A stretch of 64,000 bases of DNA. Source: Panorpa germanica. Its lineage: Eukaryota; Arthropoda; Insecta; Mecoptera; Panorpidae. The translations under genes and the position numbers were made by a program. The notes beneath the pieces are model-generated. The model had not been told where the DNA came from. It did no database searches and saw only the letters and a program-made list of their open reading frames with translations. The stretch's first letter is position 1; each line of letters opens with the position of its first letter. The stretch spans positions 1 through 64,000 of the forward strand of contig CAVMBN010000167.1 of assembly GCA_963678705.1 (NCBI GenBank), in the 5' to 3' direction. This document shows positions 43,755 to 58,450 of the stretch, piece after piece.

Positions 43755-43954
43755 NNNNNNNNNNNNNNNNNNNNNNNNNNNNNNNNNNNNNNNNNNNNNN
43801 NNNNNNNNNNNNNNNNNNNNNNNNNNNNNNNNNNNNNNNNNNNNNNNNNNNNNNNNNNNNNNNNNNNNNNNNNNNNNNNNNNNNNNNNNNNNNNNNNNNN
43901 NNNNNNNNNNNNNNNNNNNNNNNNNNNNNNNNNNNNNNNNNNNNNNNNNNNNNN
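43755..43954. other. Assembly gap of exactly 200 N
   Basis: The round length suggests a placeholder of unknown true size. It separates an LTR retrotransposon from satellite array 2, so the adjacency of the two is a scaffolding inference. Confidence 0.99.
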
Positions 43955-44599
43955 AGATTTTCATCAAATTTTTTTTTGATTTTTGCTCATAACTCGAATA
44001 CGCTTCAATAGCAATGTGAGCTATAAGCGTAAATCTATGTAAGGAGGCGGTATTCGCATATGTCTAGAACATTGTTTTTTTGTAGCTATAAGATTTCACA
44101 AGTAACAGCGATTTTTTTAAAAATATTTTTTGATTCTCAGTCAATTTTATATGGAGAATGTTTAAAATAGCGTAAATCGCATTATTTTTTCTCAATTCGT
44201 CGTTTTAGCACTATTTCAACTTTCTGTGATAAAAACTGTAAAAGTTATAAGATTTTCATTAAATTTTTTTTGGATTTTTGCTCATAACTCGAATACGCTT
44301 CAATAGCAATGTAAACTATAGGCCTAAATCAATGTAAGGAGGCGGTAGTCGCACATGTCAAGTACATTGTTTTTTTGTAGCTATAAAATTTCACAAGTAA
44401 CAGCGATTTTTATTTAAATATTTTCTGATTCTCAGTAAATTTTATATGGAAAATGTTAAAAATAGCGTAAATCGCATTATATTTTCTCAATTTGTCGTTT
44501 TAGCACTATTTCAACTTTCTGTGATAAAAACTGTAAAAGTTATAAGATTTTCATTAAATTTTTTTTGGATTTTTGCTCATAATTTGAATACGCTTCAAT

Positions 44600-47000
44600 A
44601 GCAATGTGAACTATAAGCCTAAATCTATGTAAGGAGGCGGTATTTGCACATGTCTAACACATTGTTTTTTTGTAGCTATAAGATTTCACAAGTAACAGAG
44701 ATTTTTTTAAAATTATTTTCTGATTCTCAGTCAATTTTATATGGAGAATGTTCAAAATAGCGTAAATCGCATTATTTTTTCTCAATTCGTCGTTTTAGCA
44801 CTATTTAAACTTTCTGTGATAAAAACTGTAAAAGTTATGGGATTTTCATCAAATTTTTTTTGGATTTTTGCTCAAAACTCGAATACGCTTCAATAGCAAT
44901 GTGAACTATGGGCCTTACATATTTATGTAAGGAGGCGGTATTCGCACATGTCAAGTACATTGTATTTTTGTAGCTATAAGATTTCACAAGTAACCGCGAT
45001 TTTTTTAAAATCATTTTCTGATTATTAGTCAATTTTATATGGAGAATATTCAAATTAGCGTAAATCGCATTATTTTATCTTAATTCGTCGTTTTAGCACT
45101 ATTTCAACTTTCTGTGATAAAAACTGTAAAAGTTATGGGATTTTCATCAAATTTTTTTTAGATTTTTCCTTATAACTCGAATACGCTTCAATAGCAATGT
45201 GAACTATAGGCCTAAATCTATGTGAGGCGGCGGTATTCGCACAAGTCTAGTACATTGTTTTTTTGTAGCTATAAGATTTCACAAGTAACCGTGATTCTTT
45301 TTTAAATATTTTTTAATTCTCAGTCAATTTTATATAGAGAATGTTCAAAATAGCGTAAATCGCATTATTTTTTCTCAATTCGTCGTTTTAGCACTATTTC
45401 AACTTTCTGTGATAAAAACTGAAAAAGTTATGGGATTTTCATCAATTTTTTTTTGGATTTTTGCTCATAACTCGAAAACGCTTTAATAGCAATGTGAACT
45501 ATAGGGCTAAATCTATGTAAGGAGGCGGTATTCGTACATGTCTAGTACATTGTTTTTTTGTAGCTATTATGTTTCACAAGTAACCGCGATTTCTTAAAAA
45601 TATTTTCTGATTCTCAGTCAATTTTATATAGAGAATGTTCAAAATAGCGTAAATCGCATTATTTTTTCTCAATTCGTCGTTTTAGCACTATTTCAACTTT
45701 CTGTGATAAAAACTGTAAAATGTATGGGATTTTCATCAAATTTTTTTTGGATTTTTGCTCATAACTCGAATACGCTTCAATAGCAATGTGAACTATAGGC
45801 CTAAATCTATGTAAGGAGATGGTATTCGCACATGTCTGGTACATTGTTTTTTTGTAGCTATAAGATTTCACAAGTAACAGCGATTTTTTTAAAAATATTT
45901 TCTTATTCTCAGACAGTTTTATATGGAGAATGTTTAAAATAGCGTAAATTGCATTATTTTTTCTCAATTCGTCGTTTTAGCACTATTTGAACTTTCTGTG
46001 ATAAAAACTGTAAAAGTTATAAGATTTTCATTAAATTTTTTTTGGATTTTTGCTCATAACTCGAATACGCTTCAATAGCAATGTGAACTATAAGCCTAAA
46101 TCTATGTAAGGAGGCGGTATTTGCACATGTCTAACACATTGTTTTTTTGTAGCTATAAGATTTCACAAGTAACAGAGATTTTTTTAAAATTATTTTCTGA
46201 TTCTCAGTCAATTTTATATGGAGAATGTTCAAAATAGCGTAAATCGCATTATTTTTTCTCAATTCGTCGTTTTAGCACTATTTAAACTTTCTGTGATAAA
46301 AACTGTAAAAGTTATGGGATTTTCATCAAATTTTTTTTGGATTTTTGCTCAAAACTCGAATACGCTTCAATAGCAATGTGAACTATGGGCCTTACATATC
46401 TATGTAAGGAGGCGGTATTTGCACATGTCAAGTACATTGTTTTTTTGTAGCTATAAGATTTCACAAGTAACCGCGATTTTTTTAAAATTATTTTCTGATT
46501 ATTAGTCAATTTTATATGGAGAATATTCAAAATAGCGTAAATCGCATTATTTTATCTCAATTCGTCGTTTTAGCACTATTTCAACTTTCTGTGATAAAAA
46601 CTGTAAAAGTTATGGGATTTTCATCAAATTTTTTTTGGATTTTTCCTCATAACTCGAATACGCTTCAATAGCAATGTGAACTATAGGCCTAAATCTATGT
46701 GAGGAGGCGGTATTCGCACATGTCTAGTACATTGTTTTTTTGTAGCTATAAGATTTCACAAGTAACCGTGATTCTTTTTTAAATATTTTTTAATTCTCAG
46801 TCAATTTTATATAGAGAATGTTCAAAATAGCGTAAATCGCATTATTTTTTCTCAATTCGTCGTTTTAGCACTATTTCAACTTTCTGTGATAAAAACTGAA
46901 AAAGTTATGGGATTTTCATCAATTTTTTCTGGATTTTTGCTCATAACTCGAAAACGCTTTAATAGCAATGTGAACTATAGGGCTAAATCTATGTAAGGAG
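44600..47000. repeat. Five-monomer (1477-bp) duplication in array 2
   Basis: Variant monomers around 44640-45530 recur 1477 bp downstream. GGGCCTTACATAT occurs at ~44909 and ~46386, and the next monomers share GATTTTTCCT(T/C)ATAAC and CTCGAAAACGCTTTAATAG. Confidence 0.75.
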
Positions 47001-47029
47001 GCGGTATTCGCACATGTCTAACACATTGT

Positions 47030-50000
47030 TTTTTTGTAGTTATAAGATTTCACAAGTAACAGCGATTTTTTTAAAAATATTTTCTGATTCTCAGTCAATT
47101 TTATATGGGGAATGTTCAAAATAGCGTAAATCGCATTAATTTTTCTCAATTCGTCGTTTTAGCACTATTTCAACTTTCTGTGATAAAAACTGTAAAATTT
47201 ATGGGATTTTCTTCAAATTTTTTTTGCATTTTGCTCATAACTCGAATACGCTTCAATAGCAATGTGAACAATAGGCCTAAATCTATGTAAGGAGGCGGTA
47301 TTCGCACTTGTCAAATACATTGTTTTTTTGTAGCTATAAGATTTCACAAGTAACAGCTATTTTTTTAAAAATATTTTCTGATTCTCAGTCAATTTTATAT
47401 GGAGAATGTTCAAAATAGAGTAAATCGCATTATTTTTTCTTAATTCGTCGTTGTGGCACTATTTCAACTTTCTGTGATAAAAACTGTAAAAGTTTTGAGA
47501 TTTTCATCAAATTTTTTTTGGATTTTTGTTAATAACTCGAATATGCTTCAATAGCACTGTAAACTATAGGCCTAAATCTATGTAAGGAGGTGGTATTCGC
47601 ACATGTCTAATACATTCTTTTTTTGTAGCTATAAGATTTTACAAGTAACAGTGATTTTTTTAAAAATATTTTCTGATTCTCAGTCAATTTTATGTGGAGA
47701 ATGTTCAAAATAGCGTCAATCGCATTATTTTTTCTTAATTCGTCGTTTAAGCACTATTTCAACTTTCTGTGATAAAAACTGTAAAAGTTATGGGATTTTC
47801 ATTAAATTTTTTTTGGATTTTTCCTCATAACTCGAATACGCTTCAATAGCAATGTGAACTATAGGCCTAAATCTATGTGAGGAGGCGGTATTCGCACATG
47901 TCTAGTACATTGTTTTTTTGTAGCTATAAGATTTCACAAGTAACCGTGATTCTTTTTTAAATATTTTCTGATTCTCAGTCAATTTTATATAGAGAATGTT
48001 CAAAATAGCGTAAATCGCATTATTTTTTCTCAATTCGTCGTTTTAGCACTATTTCAACTTTCTGTGATAAAAACTGTAAAAGTTATGGGATTTTCATCAA
48101 TTTTTTTTTGGATTTTTGCTCTTAACTCGAAAACGCTTTCATAGCAATGTGAACTATAGGGCTAAATCTATGTAAGGAGGCGGTATTCGTACATGTCTAG
48201 TACATTGTTTTTTTGTAGCTATAAGATTTCACAAGTAACCGCGATTTTTTTAAAATATTTTCTGATTCTCAGTCAATTTTATATGGAGAATGTTCAAAAT
48301 AGCGTAAATCGCATTATTTTTTTACAATTCGTCGTTTTAGCACTATTTTAACTTTCTGTGATAAAAACTGTAAAAGTTATGGGATTTTCATCAAATTTTT
48401 TTTGGATTTTTGCTCATAACTCAAATACGCTTAAATAGCAATGTAAACTGTAGGCCTAAATCTATGTAAGGAGACGGTATTTGCACATGTCTAGTACATT
48501 GTTTTTTTGCAGCTATAAGAATTCACAAGTAACAGCGATTTTTTTAAAAATATTTTCTGATTCTTAGTCATTTTTATATGGAGAATGTTTAAAATAGTGT
48601 AAAATAGTGTAAAATCGAATTATTTTTTCTCAATTCGTCGTTTTAGTACTATTTAAACTTTCTGTGATAAAAACTGTAAAAGTTATGGGATTTTCATTAA
48701 ATTTTTTTTGTATTTTTGCTCATATCTCGAATACGCTTCAATAGCAATGTAAACTATAAGCCTAAATCTATGTAAGGAGGCGGTATTCGCACATGTCTAA
48801 CACATTGTTTTTTTGTAGCTATAAGATTTTACAAGTAACAGCGATTTTTTTAAAAATATTTTCTGATTCTCAGTCAATTTTATATGGAGAATGTTCAAAA
48901 TTGCGTAAATCGCATTATTTTTTTACAATTCGTCGTTTTAGCACTATTTTAACTTTCTGTGATAAAAACTGTAAAAGTTATAAGATTTTCATTAAATTTT
49001 TTTTGGATTTTTGCTCATAACTCGAATACGCTTCAATAGCAATGTGAACTATAAGCCTAAAACTATGTAAGGAGGCGGTATTCGCACATGTCTAACACAT
49101 TGTTTTTTTGTAGTTATAAGATTTCACAAGTAACAGCGATTTTTTTAAAAATATTTTCTGATTCTCAGTCAATTTTATATGGGGAATGTTCAAAATAGCG
49201 TAAATCGCATTAATTTTTCTCAATTCGTCGTTTTAGCACTATTTCAACTTTCTGTGATAAAAACTGTAAAATTTATGGGATTTTCTTCAAATTTTTTTTG
49301 CATTTTGCTCATAACTCGAATACGCTTCAATAGCAATGTGAACAATAGGCCTAAATCTATGTAAGGAGGCGGTATTCGCACTTGTCAAATACATTGTTTT
49401 TTTGTAGCTATAAGATTTCACAAGTAACAGCTATTTTTTTAAAAATATTTTCTGATTCTCAGTCAATTTTATATGGAGAATGTTCAAAATAGAGTAAATC
49501 GCATTATTTTTTCTTAATTCGTCGTTGTGGCACTATTTCAACTTTCTGTGATAAAAACTGTAAAAGTTTTGAGATTTTCATCAAATTTTTTTTGGATTTT
49601 TGGTAATAACTCGAATATGCTTCAATAGCACTGTAAACTATAGGCCTAAATCTATGTAAGGAGGTGGTATTCGCACATGTCTAATACATTCTTTTTTTGT
49701 AGCTATAAGATTTTACAAGTAACAGTGATTTTTTTAAAAATATTTTCTGATTTTTAGTCAATTTTATGTGGAGAATGTTCAAAATAGCGTCAATCGCATT
49801 ATTTTTTCTTAATTCGTCGTTTAAGCACTATTTCAACTTTCTGTGATAAAAACTGTAAAAGTTATGGGATTTTCATTAAATTTTTTTTGGATTTTTCCTC
49901 ATAACTCGAATACGCTTCAATAGCAATGTGAACTATAGGCCTAAATCTATGTGAGGAGGCGGTATTCGCACATGTCTAGTACATTGTTTTTTTGTAGCTA

Positions 50001-51190
50001 TAAGATTTCACAAGTAATCGTGATTCTTTTTTTAATATTTTCTGATTCTCAGTCAATTTTATATAGAGAATGTTCAAAATAGCGTAAATCGCATTATTTT
50101 TTCTCAATTCGTCGTTTTAGCACTATTTCAACTTTCTGTGATAAAAACTGTAAAAGTTATGGGATTTTCATCAATTTTTTTTTGGATTTTTGCTCTTAAC
50201 TCGAAAACGCTTTCATAGCAATGTGAACTATAGGGCTAAATCTATGTAAGGAGGCGGTATTCGTACATGTCTAGTACATTGTTTTTTTGTAGCTATAAGA
50301 TTTCACAAGTAACCGCGATTTTTTTAAAATATTTTCTCATTCTCAGTCAATTTTATATGGAGAATGTTCAAAATAGCGTAAATCGCATTATTTTTTTACA
50401 ATTCGTCGTTTTAGCACTATTTTAACTTTCTGTGATAAAAACTGTAAAAGTTATGGGATTTTCATCAAATTTTTTTTGGATTTTTGCTCATAACTCAAAT
50501 ACGCTTAAATAGCAATGTAAACTGTAGGCCTAAATCTATGTAAGGAGACGGTATTTGCACATGTCTAGTACATTGTTTTTTTGCAGCTATAAGAATTCAC
50601 AAGTAACAGCGATTTTTTTAAAAATATTTTCTGATTCTCAGTCATTTTTATATGGAGAATGTTTAAAATAGTGTAAAATAGTGTAAAATCGAATTATTTT
50701 TTCTCAATTCGTCGTTTTAGTACTATTTAAACTTTCTGTGATAAAAACTGTAAAAGTTATGGGATTTTCATTAAATTTTTTTTGTATTTTTGCTCATATC
50801 TCGAATACGCTTCAATAGCAATGTAAACTATAAGCCTAAATCTATGTAAGGAGGCGGTATTCGCACATGTCTAACACATTGTTTTTTTGTAGCTATAAGA
50901 TTTTACAAGTAACAGCGATTTTTTTAAAAATATTTTCTGATTCTCAGTCAATTTTATATGGAGAATGTTCAAAATTGCGTAAATCGCATTAATTTTTCTC
51001 AATTCGTCGTTTTAGCACTATTTCAACTTTCTGTGATAAAAACTGTAAAAGTTATGGTATTTTCTTCAAATTTTTTTTGATTTTTGCTCATAACTCGAAT
51101 ACGCTTCAATAGCAATGTGAACTATAGGCCTAAATCTATGTAAGGAGGCGGTATTCGCACATGTCAAGTACATTGTTTTTTTGTAGCTAT
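47030..51190. repeat. Seven-monomer (2074-bp) tandem duplication in array 2
   Basis: About 47.04-49.11 kb is repeated at 49.11-51.19 kb with a 2074-bp offset. Rare variants recur: TATATGGGGAATG (47103/49177), TTTTTTTTGCATTTTGC, and the doubled GTGTAAAATAGTGTAAAATC (48597/50671). The copies are nearly identical. Confidence 0.9.
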
Positions 51191-51199
51191 AAGATTTCA

Positions 51200-54100
51200 C
51201 AAGTAACAGCGATTTTTTTAAAAATATTTTCTGATTCTAAGTCAATTTTATATGGAGAATGTTCAAAATAGCGTAAATCGCATTTTGTTTTCCCAATTCG
51301 TCGTTTTAGCACTATTTAAACTTTCTGTGATAAAAACTGTAAAAGTTATGGGATTTTCATCAAATTTTTTTTTGATTTTGCTCAAAACTCGAATACGCTT
51401 CAATAGCAATGTGAACTATAGGCCTAAATCTATGTAAGGAGGCGGTATTCGCACATGTCAAGTACATTGTTTTTTTGTAGCTATAAGATTTCACAAGTAA
51501 CAGCGATTTTTTTAAAAATATTTTCTGATTCTAAGTCAATTTTTTATGGAGAATGTTCAAAATAGCGTAAATCGCATTTTTTTTTCCCAATTCGTCGTTT
51601 TAGCACTATTTAAACTTTCTGTGATAAAAACTGTAAAAGTTATGGGATTTTCATCAAATTTTTTTTTGGATTTTTGCTCATAACTTGAATACGCTTTAAT
51701 AGCAATGTGAACTATAGGCCTAAATCTATGTAAGGAGGCGGTATTCGCACATGTCTAATACATTGTTTTTTTGTAGCTATAAGATTTCACAAGTAACAGC
51801 GATTTTTTTTTAAATATTTTCTGATTATCAGTAAATTTTATATGGAAAATGTTCAAAATAGCGTAAATCGCATTATTTTTTCTCAATTCGTCGTTTAAGC
51901 ACTATTTCAACTTTCTGTGATAAAAACTGTAAAAGTTATAAGATTTTCATCAAATTTTTTTTGGATTTTTGCTCATAACTCGAATACGCTTCAATAGCAA
52001 TGTGAGCTATAAGCGTAAATCTATGTAAGGAGGCGGTATTCGCATATGTCTAGAACATTGTTTTTTTGTAGCTATAAGATTTCACAAGTAACAGCGATTT
52101 TTTTAAAAATATTTTTTGATTCTCAGTCAATTTTATATGGAGAATGTTTAAAATAGCGTAAATCGCATTATTTTTTCTTAATTCGTCGTTTTAGCACTAT
52201 TTCAACTTTCTGTGATAAAAACTGTAAAAGTTATAAGATTTTCATTAAATTTTTTTTGGATTTTTGCTCATAACTCGAATACGCTTCAATAGCAATGTAA
52301 ACTATAGGCCTAAATCAATGTAAGGAGGCGGTATTCGCACATGTCAAGTACATTGTTTTTTTGTAGCTATAAGATTTCACAAGTAACAATGATTTTTTTT
52401 TAAATATTTTCTGATTCTCAGTAAATTATATATGGAAAATGTTCAAAATAGCGTAAATCGCATTATTTTTTCTCAATTTGTCGTTTTAGCACTATTTCAA
52501 CTTTCTGTGATAAAAACTGTAAAAGTTATAAGATTTTCATTAAATTTTTTTTGGATTTTTGCTCATAACTCGAATACGCTTCAATAGCAATGTGAACTAT
52601 AAGCCTAAATCTATGTAAGGAGGCGGTATTTGCACCTGTCTAACACATTGTTTTTTTGTAGCTATAAGATTTCACAAGTAACAGCGATTTTTTTAAAAAT
52701 ATTTTCTGATTCTCAGTCAATTTTATATGGAGAATGTTCAAAATAGCGTAAATCGCATTATTTTTTCTCAATTCGTCGTTTTAGCACTATTTAAACTTTC
52801 TGTGATAAAAACTGTAAAAATTATGTGATTTTCATCAAGTTTTTTTTGGATTTTTGCTCAAAACTCGAATACGCTTCAATAGCAATGTGAACTATAGGCC
52901 TAAATCTATGTAAGGAGGCGGTATTCGCACATGTCAAGTACATTGTTTTTTTGTAGCTATAAGATTTCACAAGTAACCTCGATTTTTTTAAAATTATTTT
53001 CTGATTCTCAGTCAATTTTATATGGAGAATATTCAAAATAGCGTAAATCGCATTATTTTATCTCAATTCGTCGTTTTAGCACTATTTCAACTTTCTGTGA
53101 TAAAAACTGTAAAAGTTATGTAATTTTCATCAAATTTTTTTTGGATTTTTCCTCATAACTCGAATACGCTTCAATAGCAATGTGAACTATAGGCCTAAAT
53201 CTATGTGAGGAGGCGGTATTCGCACATGTCTAGTACATTGTTTTTTTGTAGCTATAAGATTTCACAAGTAACCGTGATTCTTTTTTGAATAATTTTTGAT
53301 TCTCAGTCAATTTTATATAGAGAATGTTCAAAATAGCGTAAATCGCATTATTTTTTCTCAATTCGTCGTTTTAGCACTATTTCAACTTTCTGTGATAAAA
53401 ACTGTAAAAGTTATGGGATTTTCATCAATTTTTTTTTGGATTTTTGCTCATAACTCGAAAACGCTTTAATAGCAATGTGAACTATAGGGCTAAATCTATG
53501 TAAGGAGGCAATATTCGTACATGTCTAGTACATTGTTTTTTTGTAGCTATTAGATTTCACAAGTAACCGCGTTTTTTTTTAAATACTTTCTGATTCTCAG
53601 TCAATTTTATATAGAGAATGTTCAAAATAGCGTAAATCGCATTATTTTTTCTCAATTCGTCGTTTTAGCACTATTTCAACTTTCTGTGATAAAAACTGTA
53701 AAATGTATGGGATTTTCATCAAATTTTTTTTGGATTTTTGCTCATAACTCGAATACGCTTCAATAGCAATGTGAACTGTAGGCCTAAATCTATGTAAGGA
53801 GACGGTATTTGCACATGTCTAGTACATTGTTTTTTTGTTGCTATAAGATTTCACAAGTAACAGCGATTTTTTTTTTAATATTTTCTGATTCTCAGTAAAT
53901 TTTATATGGAAAATGTTCAAAATAGCGTAAATCGCATTATTTTTTCTCAATTTGTCGTTTTAGCACTATTTCAACTTTCTGTGATAAAAACTGTAAAAGT
54001 TATAAGATTTTCATTAAATTTTTTTTGGATTTTTGCTTATAACTCGAATACGCTTCAATAGCAATGTGAACTATAAGCCTAAATCTATGTAAGGAGGCGG

Positions 54101-57100
54101 TATTTGCACATGTCTAACACATTGTTTTTTTGTAGCTATAAGATTTCACAAGTAACAGCGATTTTTTTAAAAATATTTTCTGATTCTCAGTCAATTTTAT
54201 ATGGAGAATGTTCAAAATAGCGTAAATCGCATTATTTTTTCTCAATTCGTCGTTTTAGCATTATTTAAACTTTCTGTGATAAAAACTGTAAAAGTTATGG
54301 GATTTTCATCAATTTTTTTTTGGATTTTTGCTCAAAACTCGAATACGCTTCAATAGCAATGTGAACTATAGGCCTAAATCTATGTGAGGAGGCGGTATTC
54401 GCACATGTCTAGTACATTGTTTTTTTGTAGCTATAAGATTTCACAAGTAACCGTGATTCTTTTTTAAATATTTTTTGATTCTCAGTCAATTTTATATAGA
54501 GAATGTTCAAAATAGCGTAAATCGCATAATTTTTTCTCAATTCGTCGTTTTAGCACTATTTCAACTTTCTGTGATAAAAACTGTAAAAGTTATGGGATTT
54601 TCATCAATTTTTTTTTGGATGTTTGCTCTTAACTCGAAAACGCTTTCATAGCAATGTGAACTATAGGGCTAAATCTATGTAAGGAGGCGGTATTCGTACA
54701 TGTCTAGTACATTGTTTTTTTGTAGCTATAAGATTTCACAAGTAACCGCGATTTTTTTAAAATATTTTCTGATTCTCAGTCAATTTTATATGGAGAATGT
54801 TCAAAATAGCGTAAATCGCATTATTTTTTTACAATTCGTCGTTTTAGCACTATTTTAACTTTCTGTGATAAAAACTGTAAAAGTTATGGGATTTTCATCA
54901 AATTTTTTTTGGATTTTTGCTCATAACTCGAATACGCTTCAATAGCAATGTAAACTGTAGGCCTAAATCTATGTAAGGAGACGGTATTTGCACATGTCTA
55001 GTACATTGTTTTTTTGCAGCTATAAGATTTCACAAGTAACAGCGATTTTTTTAAAAATATTTTCTGATTCTCAGCATTTTTATATGGAGAATGTTTAAAA
55101 TAGCGTAAATCGAATTATTTTTTTTCAATTCGTCGTTTTAGTACTATTTAAACTTTCTGTGATAAAAACTGTAAAAGTTATGGGATTTTCATTAAATTTT
55201 TTTTGTATTTTTGCTCATATCTCGAATACGCTTCAATAGCAATGTAAACTATAAGCCTAAATCTATGTAAGGAGGCGGTATTCGCACATGTCTAACACAT
55301 TGTTTTTTTGTAGCTATAAGATTTTACAAGTAACAGCGATTTTTTTTAAAATATTTTCTGATTCTCAGTCAATTTTATATGGAGAATATTCAAAATTGCG
55401 TAAATCGCATTATTTTTTCTCAATTCGTCGTTTTAGCACTATTTCAACTTTCTGTGATAAAAACTGTAAAAGTTATGGTATTTTCTTCAAATTTTTTTTG
55501 ATTTTTGCTCATAACTCGAATACGCTTCAATAGCAATGTGAACTATAGGCCTAAATCTATGTAAGGAGGCGGTATTCGCACATGTCAAGTACATTGTTTT
55601 TTTGTAGCTATAAGATTTCACAAGTAACAGCGATTTTTTTAAAAATATTTTCTGATTCTAAGTCAATTTTATATGGAGAATGTTCAAAATAGCGTAAATC
55701 GCATTATTTTTTCCCAATTCGTCGTTTTAGCACTATTTAAACTTTCTGTGATAAAAACTGTAAAAGTTATGGGATTTTCATCAAATTTTTTTTTGATTTT
55801 GCTCAAAACTCGAATACGCTTCAATAGCAATGTGAACTATAGGCCTAAATCTATGTAAGGAGGCGGTATTCGCACATGTCAAGTACATTGTTTTTTTGTA
55901 GCTATAAGATTTCGCAAGTAACCACGATTTTTTTAAAATTATTTTCTGATTCTCAGTCAATTTTATATGGAGAATATTCAAAATAGCGTAAATCGCATTA
56001 TTTTTTCTCGATTCGTCGTTTTAGCACTATTTCAACTTTCTGTGATAAAAACTGTAAAAGTTATGGGATTTTCATCAAATTTTTTTTTGGATTTTTGCTC
56101 ATAACTTGAATACGCTTTAATAGCAATGTGAACTATAGGCCTAAATCTATGTAAGGAGGCGGTATTCGCACATGTCTAATACATTGTGTTTTTGTAGCTA
56201 TAAGATTTCACAAGTAACAGCGATTTTTTTAAAAATATTTTCTGATTATCAGTAAATTTTATATGGAAAATGTTCAAAATAGCGTAAATCGCATTATTTT
56301 TTCTCAATTCGTCGTTTAAGCACTATTTCAACTTTCTGTGATAAAAACTGTAAAAGTTATAAGATTTTCATCAAATTTTTTTTGGATTTTTGCTCATAAC
56401 TCGAATACGCTTCAATAGCAATGTGAGCTATAAGCGTAAATCTATGTAAGGAGGCGGTATTCGCATATGTCTAGAACATTGTTTTTTTGTAGCTATAAGA
56501 TTTCACAAGTAACAGCGATTTTTTTAAAAATATTTTTTGATTCTCAGTCAATTTTATATGGAGAATGTTTAAAATAGCGTAAATCGCATTATTTATTCAT
56601 AATTCGTCGTTTTAGCACTATTTCAACTTTCTGTGATAAAAACTGTAAAAGTTATAAGATTTTCATTAAATTTTTTTTGGATTTTTGCTCATAACTCGAA
56701 TACGCTTCAATAGCAATGTAAACTATAGGCCTAAATCAATGTAAGGAGGCGGTATTCGCACATGTCAAGTACATTGTTTTTTTGTAGCTATAAGATTTCA
56801 CAAGTAACAGCGATTTTTATAAAAATATTTTCTGATTCTCAGTCAATTTTATATGGAGAATATTCAAAATAGCGTAAATTGCATTATTTTATCTCAATTC
56901 GTCGTTTTAGCACTATTTCAACTTTCTGTGATAAAAACTGTAAAAGTTATGGGATTTTCATCAAATTTTTTTTGGATTTTTCCTCATAACTCGAATACGC
57001 TTCAATAGCAATGTGAACTATAGGCCTAAATCTATGTGAGGAGGCGGTATTCGCACATGTCTAGTACATTGTTTTTTTGTAGCTATAAGATTTCACAAGT

Positions 57101-58450
57101 AACCGTGATTATTTTTTAAATATTTTTTGATTCTCAGTCAATTTTATATAGAGAATGTTCAAAATAGCGTAAATCGCATTATTTTTTCTCAATTCGTCGT
57201 TTTAGCACTATTTCAACTTTCTGTGATAAAAACTGTAAAAGTTATGGGATTTTCATCAATTTTTTTTTGGATTTTTGCTCATAACTCGAAAACGCTTTAA
57301 TAGCAATGTGAACTATAGGGCTAAATCTATGTAAGGAGGCAATATTCGTACATGTCTAGTACATTGTTTTTTTGTAGCTATTAGATTTCACAAGTAACCG
57401 CGATTTTTTTTAAATACTTTCTGATTCTCAGTCAATTTTATATAGAGAATGTTCAAAATAGCGTAAATTGCATTATTTTTCCTCAATTCGTCGTTTTAGC
57501 ACTATTTCAACTTTCTGTGATAAATACTGTAAAATGTATGGGATTTTCATCAAATTTTTTTTGGATTTTTGCTCATAACTCGAATACGCTTCAATAGCAA
57601 TGTGAACTGCAGGCCTAAATCTATGTAAGGAGACGGTATTTGAACATGTCTAGTACATTGTTTTTTTGTTGCTATAAGATTTCACAAGTAACAGCGATTT
57701 TTTTTTAAATATTTTCTGATTCGCAGTAAATTTTATATGGAAAATGTTCAAAATAGCGTAAATCGCATTATTTTTTCTCAATTTGTCGTTTTAGCACTAT
57801 TTCAACTTTCTGTGATAAAAACTGTAAAAGTTATAAGATTTTCATTAAATTTTTTTTGGATTTTTACTTATAACTCGAATACGCTTCAATAGCAATGTGA
57901 ACTATAAGCCTAAATCTATGTAAGGAGGCGGTATTTGCACATGTCTAACACATTGTTTTTTTGTAGCTATAAGATTTCACAAGTAACAGCGATTTTTTTA
58001 AAAATATTTTCTGATTCTCAGTCAATTTTATATGGAGAATGTTCAAAATAGCGTAAATCGCATTATTTTTTCTCAATTCGTCGTTTTAGCATTATTTAAA
58101 CTTTCTGTGATAAAAACTGTAAAAGTTATGGGATTTTCATCAAATTTTTTTTGGATTTTTGCTCAAAACTCGAATACGCTTCAATAGCAATGTGAACTAT
58201 AGGCCTAAATCTATGTGAGGAGGCGGTATTCGCACATGTCTAGTACATTGTTTTTTTGTAGCTATAAGATTTCACAAGTAACCGTGATTCTTTTTTAAAT
58301 ATTTTTTGATTCTCAGTCAATTTTATATAGAGAATGTTCAAAATAGCGTAAATCGCATAAATTTTTCTCAATTCGTCGTTTTAGCACTATTTCAACTTTC
58401 TGTGATAAAAACTGTAAAAGTTATGGGATTTTCATCAATTTTTTTTTGGA
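51200..58450. repeat. Fifteen-monomer (4421-bp) duplication with internal deletion in array 2
   Basis: The monomers at 51.2-52.4 kb recur 4421 bp later (GTGAGCTATAAGCGTAAATC at ~52003 and ~56424). From ~53.0 kb the offset falls to 3830 bp (GAGGCAATATTCGTACATG at ~53514 and ~57344). The second copy thus lacks two monomers (591 bp). Confidence 0.8.

Noticed and set aside
44835-55981. Recurring 60-100 codon frames in satellite 2 on both strands
   Set aside because: They occur in register with the 295-bp monomer, change with small indels and have Lys/Ile/Phe-rich compositions expected of AT-rich DNA.
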